Shown here: positions 26,232 to 37,311 of the stretch, piece after piece
How positions within the stretch are numbered: the first letter of the stretch is position 1
How the letters are laid out: each line of letters begins with the position of its first letter
Assembly (NCBI RefSeq): GCF_963678975.1
Contig: NC_089275.1
Location: forward strand, 19,604,220 to 19,668,219
Direction of reading: 5' to 3'
DNA length: 64,000 nucleotides
Source: Dysidea avara
Lineage: Eukaryota; Porifera; Demospongiae; Dictyoceratida; Dysideidae
Position numbers and translations under genes: made by a program
The notes under the pieces: generated by a model
Told to the model about the DNA's origin: nothing
Seen by the model: only the letters and a program-made list of their open reading frames with translations
Database searches by the model: none

Positions 26232-26449
26232 AACACAAAGCTAGTGTGGGGGAAACACCTAAATCATGTATGCATCACATGGCTGTCATGTGCTAGACAC
26301 ACAAAAGTCATGTACGGGGTACACAAAAATATGTGGTCCCACCACGCAAATTTTGTGTGCTAAGCACACAAGGAAATGTGTGAAATAAGTTGCAAGTGTT
26401 TCACACAAGATTTTGTGTGGTGGGCACACGTTCTTTTTAACAGTGTACC
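26232..26449 (-). repeat. Hairpin-array repeat, copy 2
   Basis: Read on the minus strand it begins GGTACACTGTTAAAAA, as does the copy at 11227-11406. It continues with palindromic units such as GTGTGCCCACCACAC, TGTGTGCTTAGCACACA and GCGTGGTGGGACCAC. Sequence identity between the two copies is low apart from the start and the hairpin theme. Confidence 0.5.
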
Positions 26450-27511
26450 TAACAGCTATTAGTACATAGCATTTATATAAATTATTACAAGGCACACCAT
26501 TGATTCAGCACCCACACAGTGATAATTCCTTTCTTTCATCTGTCTAGAATGTAGCCAGCTGTCATTGCTTTGGAGCCAAGAAGTATTCTAATCAGTCTTG
26601 CTATCTCACTTTTAACCTAGAGGGATCCCATGATATCTGCTGCTTTATATAAACAAATGTGTTTTAGTAAAATGTCATTTTCACTTCCTCTATTTTCAGG
26701 GATTATATGATAGCCGGTGTCCAGTGGGACATACTAAGCAGCTAACCATTACAGTTGTTCTGAAATTTACGATATTCACAGAAATCGCATGTTTTAATAT
26801 ATGACTTGTATACAATCACATTCTTTAATATTTGATGATTTTGATAAAATTAATCAAACAATCAAGCATTTTGCCGAGTAACATTTTGACATACAGTACA
26901 GTACAGTATAGTATTGTATATTGTACATGGATCATGGAGGTTTAGATTTTCCTGAGCTGGCCAAAAATATCACCCACAAACCAGCTTCACAATACTATCC
27001 TGGTATATACCTTGACAGTATTGGTTAGGTATAACCAAGCCCAAAAGTGCCTTCAGTATAACCCCAATAGATTATTATGAAATTGTATATTAATTGATAG
27101 AATTTTCTACTGACTAATTGCCTGCCTGCATGCCTGATGCTTTCAGGCAAGTGTAACTTGATAATGGCTTAGACTACAGGCTTAATTTTGTCACTGTTCA
27201 ATGTTGCTTCGTCCCAAGATATGCCTTTTGGCATACTGCAGTACATACAATGCACACATCATGGACTTACCTTTGTCCTCCTTTGTGTCCCATTTCTTTT
27301 TACTGACAGTCTGAAGTGTAGCGAGATGCATGGCTTCCTTACTTTTGTAAATGGGAATGGTCTGTGTTTCCGTGGTAACTGGTTTGATTGCAGAGATGCT
27401 CTAATACTGCTATTTGTTTGTAACACTGTGTAATGGCTGAAAATAGATGAAAGTGAAGCAACTTTACTTTCAAGTCAGTAATTGATACTTGAGGTGCACA
27501 AATTGTCCATA
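26450..27511. other. Gene-free stretch, possible exon scraps
   Basis: 26546-26650 and 26700-26790 are short Cys-containing open stretches preceded by acceptor-like TCTGTCTAG and CTATTTTCAG. They may continue the possible gene at 25675-26170 but have no confirmed donors. Otherwise nothing is recognised. Confidence 0.3.
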
Positions 27512-27753
27512 TGTGACTGAATTTGACAAAACCATGCTTCTATACACATCCAATTCTTTGACTTTAACCAATTGTAACATGACCTGCCTGCATGCTATTG
27601 ACCTGAAATTTTCACACATTGCTTCCATAACATTACAAAATGACATGTGAAAATTTGAAGCTGATGACATATCCTACATAGAGTTATGATCTCTCAAAGT
27701 CATAAAATTGGATGCATGTGTGTGGAAGCCTGGTTTTGCCAAGTTCGGTCGCA
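27512..27753. mobile_element. MITE with TGTGAC ends and TA duplication
   Basis: About 50 bp of imperfect inverted repeat (TGTGACTGAATTTGACAAAA at the left, and TTTTGCCAAGTTCGGTCGCA at the right), flanked by TA on both sides (27510-27511, 27754-27755). It is 242 bp and non-coding. It belongs with the TGTGACCG-ended family at 15238-16338 and 41794-42043. Confidence 0.75.
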
Positions 27754-28032
27754 TATATATTTTTCATGGTGACTGGGTTGATTGCATGAGACACTTCCAG
27801 TCATACTGTTTATCGTTGTAGTTCTGTGTAATGGACTGAAAATAGCTGAAAGCGAAGCGTAATGCATGGCCACTTCACCTTCGAGTCAGTAATTGATAGT
27901 TGGGGCATGTGTTCATATGAAAGTGTTAACTATCCCCTTTCTTTTGATGTGGTATGTGTGGATTCACCAGTCGTAATAATGTTATTAAACAGCAAGTAGA
28001 CAAATAAAAGGAAAAATAGGAATTTTAAGTTT

Positions 28033-28157
28033 TTGATTAGGGATCATAGAAAAAGTAGGGAAACAAGGGAGGTTGCCTCACCTGCAGATATACTAGTGGA
28101 CATTTAATCTCTATTTCAGTCGTGGGTCCCTAATTTTTCTATGATCCCTAATCAAAC
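28033..28157. mobile_element. Small fold-back element
   Basis: TTTGATTAGGGATCATAGAA and its reverse complement near 28138-28157 form arms of about 30 bases around 60 bases of loop that includes GGGAAACAAGGGAGGTTGCC. A related GGGAAACAAAGGAGGTTACC occurs at 44588-44607, so it is a dispersed family. Exact ends are not defined. Confidence 0.55.
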
Positions 28158-28510
28158 TAATTTTCCTTATACTTGCAGTGTATAAGAGAATACCCTTAAT
28201 GTAAAATATTTAGAGGGAATTTTGTTGATGAACTACAATGTAAATTGTCAATTCCTTTCCCCCTCCCCCATTTAAACTTTACTGTATACGGTATACATCA
28301 AAGTGAATTTTAGCATGTATGTATGACATATGACATATAGGTATACACCCTTAGATCTCAGGTCTTGGTATACAAATTAAAATAAGTGGATTGTTTAGAT
28401 AACTGTAGCCCATACATTTGTGTACAAAGCTTTGTTGAAATATTCTAACAGAACATACACCTGTACTCAAAATACTATAAAAGAACAGTCATTTCCACAC
28501 TTTTAGGTAA

Positions 28511-29241
28511 GGCCACTACAATGAGATAACTTGTTTCTCATCAACTTCTCATAGAGTAACACATGCGGGCGGGCGGGTTATCTCATTATCTCATTATTGC
28601 ACAAACCATAGCATATTTGTACAAAACCAGTATAATAATCCTTTATTTTTAGGCTATTGGCAGGATGCACACCAAGCACTGGTGCACACTGAAGGTAAAA
28701 TTCCAAGTGCACATAAACTTCAACTTCAGTAACATAGCATTCAAGTCCTTTGCGAAAGTTCCACCAGTCTTGGAGTCATGTACCATGCAGCAGCAGACAG
28801 CAGCAGTCTTAGCACATGTAGGCTGGTCAGTCTTATTAGGGGGAGGGGCTGTGTAAGCTTGTGGCAGAAGTAGCAACACTAAAGCTACTATGTCTCTTAG
28901 ATATGATGGCCCTGCACATAGGGCATGCAGGTCACGATACCAATGCTAGTGTATGGTCTAATGTACACTGTATAGCACTCACTGTTGATGCCTTGGTGGT
29001 TGTTGATGCTCCAGAAAGCTCTCTAATCAACACAGAAGTAAAAAAACACTCGTAAATGGTGTCTGTATCTCAATGGGATTGCAGTTTTTCATGGAAATAG
29101 TGCTTTTCTACGTGATAAACCCACTACCACAACACTCAAAAAAGCCATGCTGCCATCTCGTGCAATAATGAGTGCGCATGGGTAAAAGAAAATTTTGGTG
29201 CGGGCGGTTGATGAGAAACAAGTAATCTCATTGTAGTGGCC
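28511..29241. mobile_element. PIF/Harbinger-like element, copy H1
   Basis: The ends GGCCACTACAATGAGATAAC and its reverse complement match over about 36 bases, and a 3-bp TAA duplication flanks them (28508-28510, 29242-29244). A GCGGGCGG block sits just inside each end. GG-starting ends with a TAA/TTA duplication fit PIF/Harbinger. It is 731 bp with no transposase recognised. Sister copies: 57808-58261, 58813-59986 and 60037-61428. Confidence 0.75.
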
Positions 29242-29244
29242 TAA

Positions 29245-29632
29245 ACAAAGGCCAGATAGCTGAGGGTCTACTGTATATCTAAAGCAATGATGTAGTCTCT
29301 GCTGGCAGTGTTGATATCAACCTAATTGCTAACACTTCCAATAACTGTTTGTTCAATAAACAACATTCAATGATCGGAAACATGAAAACTGAGAATGTGG
29401 GATAATAAGAGCTTGCCTACTTTTTAAAAATAGTATATATTCTGTGTTACCATGCATTTTTGGCCTTTAAGCTGTTTATTGTTATATATAACTTATGGAG
29501 ATTGGAGATATTCCATTCAAGTATCCTGTTCAGGAGTAGTTTGTGCTCACATAATCAATTTTCATCAAGTCACAAATGAAACATTCCTGCCTTACAGCAA
29601 AGCACGCTGTGTGTGCTCACATGTGTGAGAGA
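29245..29632. other. Gene-free stretch
   Basis: AT-rich DNA between the Harbinger-like element and a SINE-like sequence. No feature is supported. Confidence 0.4.
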
Positions 29633-29815
29633 GGTCACATCCCAAGTTGTAGAGTGCTGGCCTGATAATCACAAGGTTCCAAGTTTCACCCAGAGGTACT
29701 GCTTGGACAAGAATTTTTAAACTCACATTGCTTCAGTAGTATACACACAGCTATAAATGGGGATTTGGTGTTAACTGGGTAAGCAGCCCACCCACCTTTG
29801 CCACTAATGGATACC
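29633..29815 (+). mobile_element. tRNA-derived SINE, probable
   Basis: A tRNA-like head (GTAGAGTGCTGGCCTGATAA, then AAGGTTCCAAGTTTCACCC, resembling the A- and B-box spacing of a polymerase III promoter) is followed by GCTTGGACAAG and a TCACATTGCTTCAG core of the kind seen in invertebrate SINEs. The A box is weak and the B box diverged, so it is an old copy and not a working tRNA. Confidence 0.5.
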
Positions 29816-30162
29816 TGAAGCAATTGCCAATATTCTGTGTCTTACAAATTGGATGAGGTTAAGATAGTTCAAGTGCCTATACCTTTTACAGTACAGCCTC
29901 CTGCAGTGTACTGGTCCTGCATCCAGGAGGATTTGCCTATACTGACTCCCAGCACTCCAGGTGTCCCAGTGTTTCTAGGTAGGCATGATTGTATATACAA
30001 CAGCCAAAGGCTTTGCTATTGTGTGTGAGATTAATGCTATATATTTGACTTGTCTTAGGGTTGCTGTGATTCGGACTCGATACAGTATTGGTTGTAGGTG
30101 CTAGTATTGTCATGTGGTAAGATCTCCATACAAAATAGCTCCTATTCCCAGGACAGTCACGT

Positions 30163-31735
30163 GTTCTAGCACTTTTCCAAGTATGGCAAGAAGACTGCTC
30201 TAATAGATGGTGTTACAGGAAGGGAGTACTCATACAATGAAGTACAGGAGTCAGTGGTTAATATGGCATCTGGTCTAGTGAGGAGTAGTATGCAGAAGGG
30301 AGATGTGTTAGCACTAGTTTCCCCCAACAGTGTGGAATTCTGTACAACATTCTTCTCTACAGTTGCCATGGGAGGGATCATGAGTACTTGTAATCCAAAC
30401 TATACACCTCATGATCAGAAGAGTTAGCCTACCAGTTTAAGAACTAAAACTCAAAGTACATAGCCACCATACCATCCTTGTTACCAACAATACAAGAAGC
30501 GGCCAGTAAGGCAGGTTGTGTAGAGAAGATGATAGTACTGGGTGATGATGGAAGTGTGGGAGAAGGGAAGAATATGATATCCTACCAGAGTTTAGTGAAC
30601 AACAGTGGATCAAGATTTCCAAGTGACACAAAACTGGACCCAAAGAAAGACACTGCAATAATCCCATACTCCAGTGGTACTACTGGATATCCTAAAGGGG
30701 TAGTGATGAGTCATTACGGCTTGTCTTGTTCAACTAGAGAGGAGTCTCCTCAGTAACTATTATCTTTGTGGAATGTTTTGTGTGTAATTCCATTTTATCA
30801 TGTGTCTGGTGTGTTGTTCAACATGATGTGTGGCCTGTATGCAGGGACAAGGTTAGTTATTTCTCCAAAATTCAACCCAAAAGATTTTCTACAGACAATA
30901 TACCAATATAAAGTGACATTTATTAAAATGGTTCCTCCATTGATGTTGTTTTTAGCTAATCACCAAATGATTAATAATTATGACTTGTCCAGTTTGAAGC
31001 ACATTTCATATGGTGCAGCTCCATTTGGAGGCAAACTAGTTGCAGCAGTCAAAGAGAAATTAAACGTGGAGTACCTACAGCAAGCTTATGGTATGACTGA
31101 AATGGGTGTGACACGTTTAACTCCAGAAGAAGTGTTTGAACCAGAGTCCATTGGTGTACCTTTAGTGTGCAAGATAGTGGATGTTGAACTGCATGCTCTT
31201 GATCCCAACAGCCCTGGAGGACTTGTTGTACAAGATCCACAGGTAAGTGTATACAATTAAATAAAGCCAGTTCTATGCCTCTGTTGCAGGTAATAAAAGG
31301 ATATCTTAACAATCATGAAGCAACCAAAACCACTATTAAAGATGGATGGCTCCACACTGGTGACTTTGGTTAGTTTTTATACATTTAAATTTAGCTATTA
31401 TAAAGGACACAGGTTACTATGATGAGAATGGTTACTTCTACACAACTGACAGACTGAAGGAGTTGTCAAGGTGAAAGGTCTTCAAGTAGCTCCAGCAGAA
31501 CTGGAGGCTCTTCTCCTCCAACATCCACACATATCTGAAATGGCAGTTATAGGTAAGGGGATCACATGATCCAGATGATGTCAGTATAGTGTTACTGTAC
31601 AAGGTACTGATGATGAGAGATCTGGTGAGCTGTGATGAGCTGAGTGAACGGAGGATTTTGTGAAGGGACAAGTAGCAGAACACAAACAGTAAAAGGAGGA
31701 GTAAAGCCAAAGAAATACCAATGTCACCAAGTATT
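30163..31735 (+). pseudogene. Acyl-CoA synthetase pseudogene (ACS2)
   Basis: A fourth copy of the 4-coumarate-CoA ligase-like family, truncated at its 5' end: homology begins at the equivalent of residue 58 of ACS1, without presequence or start codon. It still shows the ATP loop YSSGTTG with PKG (about 30671-30700), YGMTE near 31086, the exon 1/2 and 2/3 junctions and KDGWLHTGD. Breaks: a small insertion near 30402-30415, an in-frame stop in the KNSNSK equivalent (about 30444), a frameshift between 30715 and 30766 just past the ATP loop, a deletion at LKEL (about 31466), and a deletion in exon 4 (about 31630). It therefore cannot make the full enzyme. It is on the same strand as ACS1, 23 kb away. 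Confidence 0.9.
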
Positions 31736-32019
31736 GCAATTTAGACTACAAAGCTAAAACTGTATGCACACACATATTTTCATTTCCTACATATACAATT
31801 GGTTAGCTATGTATATTACATTAATGTCTGTATAATGGTCATGTGATACTTTACATAGCGGGGTATATGCATGACCTGTACTTACCAAAAACAGTTTTAT
31901 TCTTTTTGAAATACAAGAATTTTTGTGATCTTCAATGTCTTAGGTCATTTCCAATTTCCTCAACTGCTGGATAATTATCAGGTTGAAATGCTATCACAAT
32001 ATGTGAACACTGATCAGCT
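31736..32019. other. Gene-free stretch
   Basis: Nothing recognised between the ACS2 pseudogene and the following MITE remnant. Confidence 0.4.
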
Positions 32020-32027
32020 GCAGGCCT

Positions 32028-32233
32028 GCAAAAATAGGGCATGTGGGCACAAACTACATCCCATCACTTGACAGGTCACATCAATACTCAAAGAAACTAT
32101 ATGCATTCTGTAATTGGTATTATAAAGCAAATGAAATGCTCAATAAGGGGAAAGTTTTTGTGGCCATAATAAAAACTCATGAATTGAAAAAGTAGGCAAA
32201 TTTCATGTGCCCACATGTCCAGGCCTGGTCAGA
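32028..32233. mobile_element. Remnant of the TGTGACCG MITE family
   Basis: GCCTGCAAAAATAGGGCATG and TGTGGGCAC at the left, and GTGCCCACATGTCCAGGCCT at the right, match the arms of the intact element 41794-42043. The outermost bases have decayed, so no TA duplication can be read. Confidence 0.65.
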
Positions 32234-32511
32234 TATAGTCTCAGGTCTTTTTGTCATTTTATGTTTGCAATTGAGTGTGGGAAATGGACTAGTGTAACCC
32301 CAGCTGCAGTTTTGTTCAGACTTGTGCCCATCTTTAAATGACCAAGATGCAAAGTGCAAATGTCTGACTTGCAGCTGATATCATACATAATAGCTTGTTA
32401 ATACTAGTCTGTAGCTATAGCCTAATTAATCTTTAATAATAAAGTCAGAATAAAACCTACATTATATAGACTCCATATTTTCTTCCATTAAATCACAAAG
32501 TGTTATGTAAC

Positions 32512-34040
32512 CAGCGGCGGAGGAAGTAGTTGATATGAGGGGGGGCTGGGCTAACCCAGACTTATTTCTATAGTTTGGTAAGGTGAGACCAAAAAAAAAA
32601 AAGGTCACAACCAACTGACAAGAGCTTTCCACCTCACCAGCTACCATTTCTAGCTGATAAACTACATAAAAATCCTTACATAGCTCGCTACACACTGACT
32701 ACTTTATTAAATACAGACAGATATTATCTTCACTGACTTTGCAAAGGCTTTCGACACAGTACCACACCAACGTCTGCTGTACAAATTAGACTGGTATGGC
32801 ATTAGAGGAAATTTGAAAAACTGGATCTCCTCATTTTTGAATCATCGAACGCAGTGTGTTGTGCTAGATGGTATTTCATCTCCCAGATGCCCAGTACTGT
32901 CTGGTGTCCCTCAAGGCACAGTCATTGGCCCTACTCTTTTCTCCATCTATATCAATGATCTACCGGAATCCATTTTACATAGTTCTATTAAACTTTTCAC
33001 TGATGACTGTATAATATATAGGGCTATCCGTACCCCTGAAGATGCTGAGAGGTTACAAGAAGATTTATGTGCGTTACAAGAATGGCAGCAGAGATGGCTG
33101 ATGAGACTAAATGTATCAAAGTGCTTTACCATGACTGTTTTACATCCTAGAAGAAATAAAATCATTACTCCCTACAGACTACACAATCATCTCCTCTCAC
33201 CTGTTGAACATTACAAATATTTAGGCATCATTATTCAGAGTGATTTGAAGTGGCACCTACATATCCAATCCATCACCTCCAAAGCAAATCAGATGCTTGG
33301 TCTGCTAAAGCGTAACTTGAGGACATCATCTATTCACCTTAGAGAGAGAGCCTACCTTAGCCTAGTACGCCCTAAACTTGAATATGCAACTACAGTCTGG
33401 AACCCTCATTTAACAACTGACAAGATCGCTTTAGAAAAAGTTCAGAGGCGTGCTGCACGATATGTCAAAGGTATATACTCCTATCATGCTAGTGTAACAC
33501 AGATGGTTAACGAACTTAAGTGGGAATCACTAGAGTCTCGAAGAGAACAGCTCTCCTTAACTATGCTATACAACATTCTTAAACAAAATGTTCATTTACC
33601 ACCTGAATACATACCTGAGTTTCATCTACAGACATCACAGTACCAGCTACAGACCAGATCATGCCATATGTTCAGACTCATCGAACCATTTTATAACACT
33701 GACACCTACAAATACTCCTTTATACCATCAACATCAAGGCAATGGAACGTACTACCTCGCTACATCTTTGAAGTGGAAAACACTGACATATTCAAATCTC
33801 TGCTGCGTAACTATTATTTTGCAATCAATAGCTAACATTATTTATTATATTATATCTGTGTATATTCTTCTGTTTGTGAAGTTTTCACAGCAAAATTAAA
33901 TAATAATAGAGTGACTGCTCTATTAGAGTATCTTGATCTTTATCACGGTTTTCAGCCCCACTCCAAGAAAGATGATTTCGTTGTGATATCATTCTGAGGG
34001 GGGGCTTTAGCCCCCTAGCCCCCCCTTTCCGCCGCCTATG
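32512..34040. mobile_element. hAT-type MITE split by a retrotransposon
   Basis: The ends CAGCGGCGGAGGAAGTAG and CCTTTCCGCCGCCTATG are flanked by a perfect 8-bp duplication TATGTAAC (32504-32511, 34041-34048). The body matches 22151-22850 up to ...GACTACTTTATTA and resumes at GAGTGACTGCTCTATTAG. The intervening 1.2 kb (32709-33907) is a reverse transcriptase fragment. Without it the element would be about 330 bp. Confidence 0.9.
32709..33907 (+). mobile_element. 5'-truncated non-LTR retrotransposon, open RT frame
   Basis: An uninterrupted frame from 32711 to 33835 encodes about 374 residues of an endonuclease-type (jockey/CR1-like) reverse transcriptase. Motif A reads IFTDFAKAFDTV, motif B SGVPQGTVIGP, and the catalytic site FTDD has both aspartates (the usual residue before them is Ala, here Thr). 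RNA-binding and thumb features follow (KYLGIII, LVRPKLEYA, KVQRRAARY, and the C-terminal YKYSFIPSTSRQWN). The fingers and the endonuclease are missing. The 3' end is AAAATTAAATAATAATA, a short tail, abutting the resumed MITE. The open frame suggests a recent insertion. Confidence 0.9.
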
Positions 34041-34048
34041 TATGTAAC

Positions 34049-34570
34049 TGTATTCATTAGTTATTGATTGTTTGTAAATTCGTGTTATTCTATTGTCAGC
34101 TGTGTTGTATCATAGTTCCCTGTAACAATAAACAAAGGTGGTTGAGACCGATTACTATTGCTTGGCTGTATGTAGTTACAGCATACAGTTCTGAGTAACT
34201 ACTATAGACAGTGCAAAGAATTGTGATTACATAAAAAAAATGATCATGTATTAGATTTTGACATCTCAACACTTCATGGACCAATCCTCAATCTGGGCAT
34301 AGCTACATATCTCAAGGTGCACATGTGTGGTATCATCATTGTTTGCTAGCTATGTTCATCTTAATTGGCTCATGAGTGTTTTTTTTTAAATCAAAACATC
34401 GGAAATTTGAATTATGATAAGCTCTGTGTTAATAAACTATGAGATTTATTACTGCATAATTTCTTCTTGGCACAGAACTTTAGGTAGTGATGAGCTAGAT
34501 GTACAATTTTTCACTATTTGTAGAGAGAAGTACATAGTGTGGTAGAAATTAGTAGTGATCTTACTATATA
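34049..34570. other. Gene-free stretch
   Basis: No gene or repeat recognised. Confidence 0.4.
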
Positions 34571-34815
34571 GTAGCTATTAAAAAATTTAAACATTTTAAA
34601 AGGAAGTAGGGATTGGTATAATATACATGCTACAAAAAGTAAGGAAACAAGCTCAAAAATGTTACAGCTGAAATGAGAAATGATCCAGCAGTAAAAAGTA
34701 AGGAAACAAGATTAGATGACTACTTGCTAAAATGAGACACGCTTTAATGCCTACTTTTGGCTAACTAGCATCTTGAAATGAGACCATCAAATTAGCCAAA
34801 GTAGGGATTAAAGTG

Positions 34816-36664
34816 TAGTGGCGGATATAGGGGGGTTGCAATGGTTTCAGCTGAAACCCCCTCTGAAAAAGTGCACGCACCCCTAATTTTTTATTTATGA
34901 TTCGTGTGAGTGATACAATCACCAACAGTTATGCATAGTATATCACATTGGGACCTTTTCTACTGACCAAACTCTACACTCTTGCCTCTGAAATAACTAA
35001 AAATGGCATTAAGGCGTTGAAGCGTGTTATGCGCCTCTACAAATAATTACCGCTTTAGTGCTGTTTTGCTTCAAAACTTTCTGCGAAGGCCTGGATCAAC
35101 TATTTTATTATTATATTGTTTAATTAACAGAGCCCGCCTGGGGCATAAGTGCTAATGTACATTAAAATTAAAAGTGATTGTATAATAATTGTTTGAAGCT
35201 GTCAATAGTTTGTTGGTTGATGATGTCTTGTGGTAGTCCATTCCATTCTGGTATTGTTCTTGGAAAAAATGAGTATTTATAGTTGTCTATTGATGTATGA
35301 TAGTGTAGGAATTTTTGTTCATGATTAGATTTTGTAATGGTGACAGGTGATAATGTTGGTAAGTAGCTGTTAGGTATTTCGGTTAGGTTGTGGATAATCT
35401 TGTATAATAGAGTTAATCTTGCACATTTTCTCCTTAATTGGAGTGGTGGCCATTCTAATGATGTTAGCATTTCAGTTATACTATCTCGCATATTCCTTCT
35501 CCATTGTCGATTCAGGACAAATCTAGCTGCTCTATGTTGTATCATTTCTATTTTATTTATGTCCTTTAGGTGGTATGGGTCCCAAATTGCAGCAGCATAT
35601 TCCAGCACAGGTAAGATAAATTGTTTATAGCTTAGTTCTTTAAGTGCACGTGAACAGTTTCTTAAGTTACGCTGTAAAAAAACCGATTAGTCTAGTTGCC
35701 TTGTTGCATACATGGTTAACTTGTGGTCCCCAAGAAAGATGGTGATCTATTATTATTCCAAGGTAAGAATGCTGTTCAACAACTTTGAGGGGTTTGTTTG
35801 ACATGTGATACAGAAATATTGTTTTATGGTGGTGTTTGGATAACTGAAGAATGCAACACTTGTCAACATTAAATTTCATTTGCCATGTTTTAGCCCAAGT
35901 ATTTAGTGTATTTAAGTCTTGTTGTAATAGCTGATGATCATTAGGAGAATTTATTGGTCGATAGATAAGACAGTCATCAGCAAATAAACGAACAGTGTTC
36001 TGAATATTTGATATTAGATCATTCATATATAGTAGAAATAGTGTTGGTCCTAAAACTGTACCCTGAGGTACTCCAGAAGTAACTTTGCATGGGGATGAGT
36101 ATGTGCCCTCAATGACTACTTGCTGTGATCTGTTGTGTAGAAAAGATATAATCCACTGAAGTGTTTTTCCTCGTATTCCGTAATAATCCAATTTCTTCAC
36201 AAGCCTGGCATGTGGAACTTTATCAAATGCCTTTGAGAAGTCCAGAATTCCAATGTCGACTTGTAACCTGTTATTTAATGCATGAGCAAAATCATCAATC
36301 GTTAGCAGGAGTTGTGATTCACAAGAGCGTCTAGCTCTAAATCCGTACTGGTTGTTACACAATAATATTTGTTTCCAGGTGTTTTATAATCTCACTGACT
36401 AAAATATGTTCCAACGTTTTGCAGACAACTGATGTTAAGGACACTAGACGATAGTTAGATGGATCATATCTTTTGCCTTTTTTAAATGTTGGAGTTACAA
36501 CTATGAAACAATATTTTGGAGTAATCTTTATGATTCACTATACATCTAGTAGCTATAGGCCACTGAGCTATAAAACTCAGTTAACAATCCCAGATGGACT
36601 ATAGCTATAAGTGAACCCTTCCTGAACCTGAAACCCCCTCTGAAAATTCCTAGATCCGCCACTG
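34816..36664. mobile_element. TIR element AGTGGCGGAT, containing an RT
   Basis: The ends TAGTGGCGGATATAG and CTAGATCCGCCACTG are inverted repeats with nearby matches (GAAACCCCCTCTGAAAA at about 34854 and 36629). AAGTG flanks both sides (34811-34815, 36665-36669), a probable 5-bp duplication. It is inserted in the host 34571-36830 and itself hosts the minus-strand reverse transcriptase 35118-36532, giving a three-level nest. Confidence 0.75.
35118..36532 (-). mobile_element. Non-LTR retrotransposon RT, frameshifted
   Basis: On the minus strand the coding trace starts near 36532 (VTPTFKKGKRYDPSNYR, part of the RT fingers) and runs to 35168. It includes NNQYGFRARRSCESQL, LDFSKAFDKVPHARL, SGVPQGTVLGP, the intact catalytic FADD, YLGIIID and the C-terminal YKYSFFPRTIPEWNGLP. 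Two frame breaks are visible: one near 36362 and one in the A-run near 35670. The 3' end past 35168 (GCCCCAGGCGGGCTCTGTTA, then an AATA-type tail) resembles the 3' end of the fragment near 57707-57770, so the two belong to one CR1/jockey-like family. The endonuclease domain is missing. Confidence 0.88.
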
Positions 36665-36981
36665 AAGTGTGTCTCATTTTAGCAAGTAGTCATCTAATCT
36701 TGTTTCCTTACTTTTTACTGCTTGATCATTTCTCATTTCAGCTGTAACATTTTTGAGCTTGTTTCCTTACTTTTTGTAGCATGTATATTATACCAATCCC
36801 TACTTCCTTTTAATATTTTTAAATAGCTAGTTTGTTTACTTTTTTGTCTAGCTAGCTAGCTAACTATTTTGTTTTCCACATAGCATAATATCACTTGACA
36901 GTGGCGTAGTCAGAAAAACTTTTTACCAAGGCAAAGTAAGTTATATAAATTGATGTAATTGAGAGGATCTGCTTGTGACTT

Positions 36982-37311
36982 CAGGGGCAGATCCAGACTT
37001 TTAAAAAGGGGGGTTCCACTTTGAAATTGCAACTTTAGCCTAGCTGTATAAGTTGAAGACCAAAAAAATAAATAAATAAAAATAAAAAAAGGTCATCACC
37101 TGCTGACAATAGCTGCCACCTCACCAACTATATTTCCTTCCTTATTTATAACTAGATATATAGCTTGCTACACTGCTCCTGAAAAGACTACTGTGACTGC
37201 TCTATTAGAGTATCTCGATTTGACTGCTCTATTAGAGTATCTCGAGTGAGAGAGGCTTTTCAAAAGGGGGGTTCCATGGAACCTTTGGAACCCCCTCTGG
37301 ATCCGCCCCTG
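36982..37311. mobile_element. TIR MITE with CAGGGGC ends
   Basis: The ends CAGGGGCAGATCCAGACTTT and GGATCCGCCCCTG are inverted repeats, with subterminal AAAAGGGGGGTTCCA near both. The interior matches the hAT-type family at 22151, 32512 and 38874 (GACC-A-run-GGTC, CTGACAATAGCTGCCACCTCACC, TGACTGCTCTATTAGAGTAT). No perfect 8-bp duplication; only GACT is common to both flanks. Confidence 0.75.
37194..37244 (+). repeat. Tandem pair of the TGACTGCTCTATTAGAG motif
   Basis: TGACTGCTCTATTAGAGTAT followed by CTCGA occurs twice head to tail within the MITE 36982-37311. CTCTATTAGAG is itself an 11-base palindrome. The same word is dispersed over the window (see findings). Confidence 0.85.

Larger units (their letters stand above)
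34571..36830. mobile_element. Long inverted-repeat element, host of nested insertions
   Basis: About 160-base arms, nearly identical: 34571-34741 and the reverse complement of 36667-36830, sharing AAAAGGAAGTAGGGATTGGT, AAAAAGTAAGGAAACAAG twice, and GACTACTTGCTAAAATGAGA. Removing the inner element 34816-36664 leaves about 400 bp of fold-back MITE. No target duplication for the outer element could be fixed. Confidence 0.8.

Noticed and set aside
29633..29710. Functional tRNA gene
   Set aside because: The arms do not pair into a cloverleaf and the B box is degenerate; a SINE-type core follows.
37194..37244. CRISPR-like or regularly spaced repeat array from the CTCTATTAGAG words
   Set aside because: Only two copies are adjacent, spacing elsewhere is irregular, and the genome is clearly animal.
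36982..37311. 8-bp target duplication for this MITE, as in its relatives
   Set aside because: The flanks share only GACT; no perfect 8-bp repeat exists at any boundary I tried.
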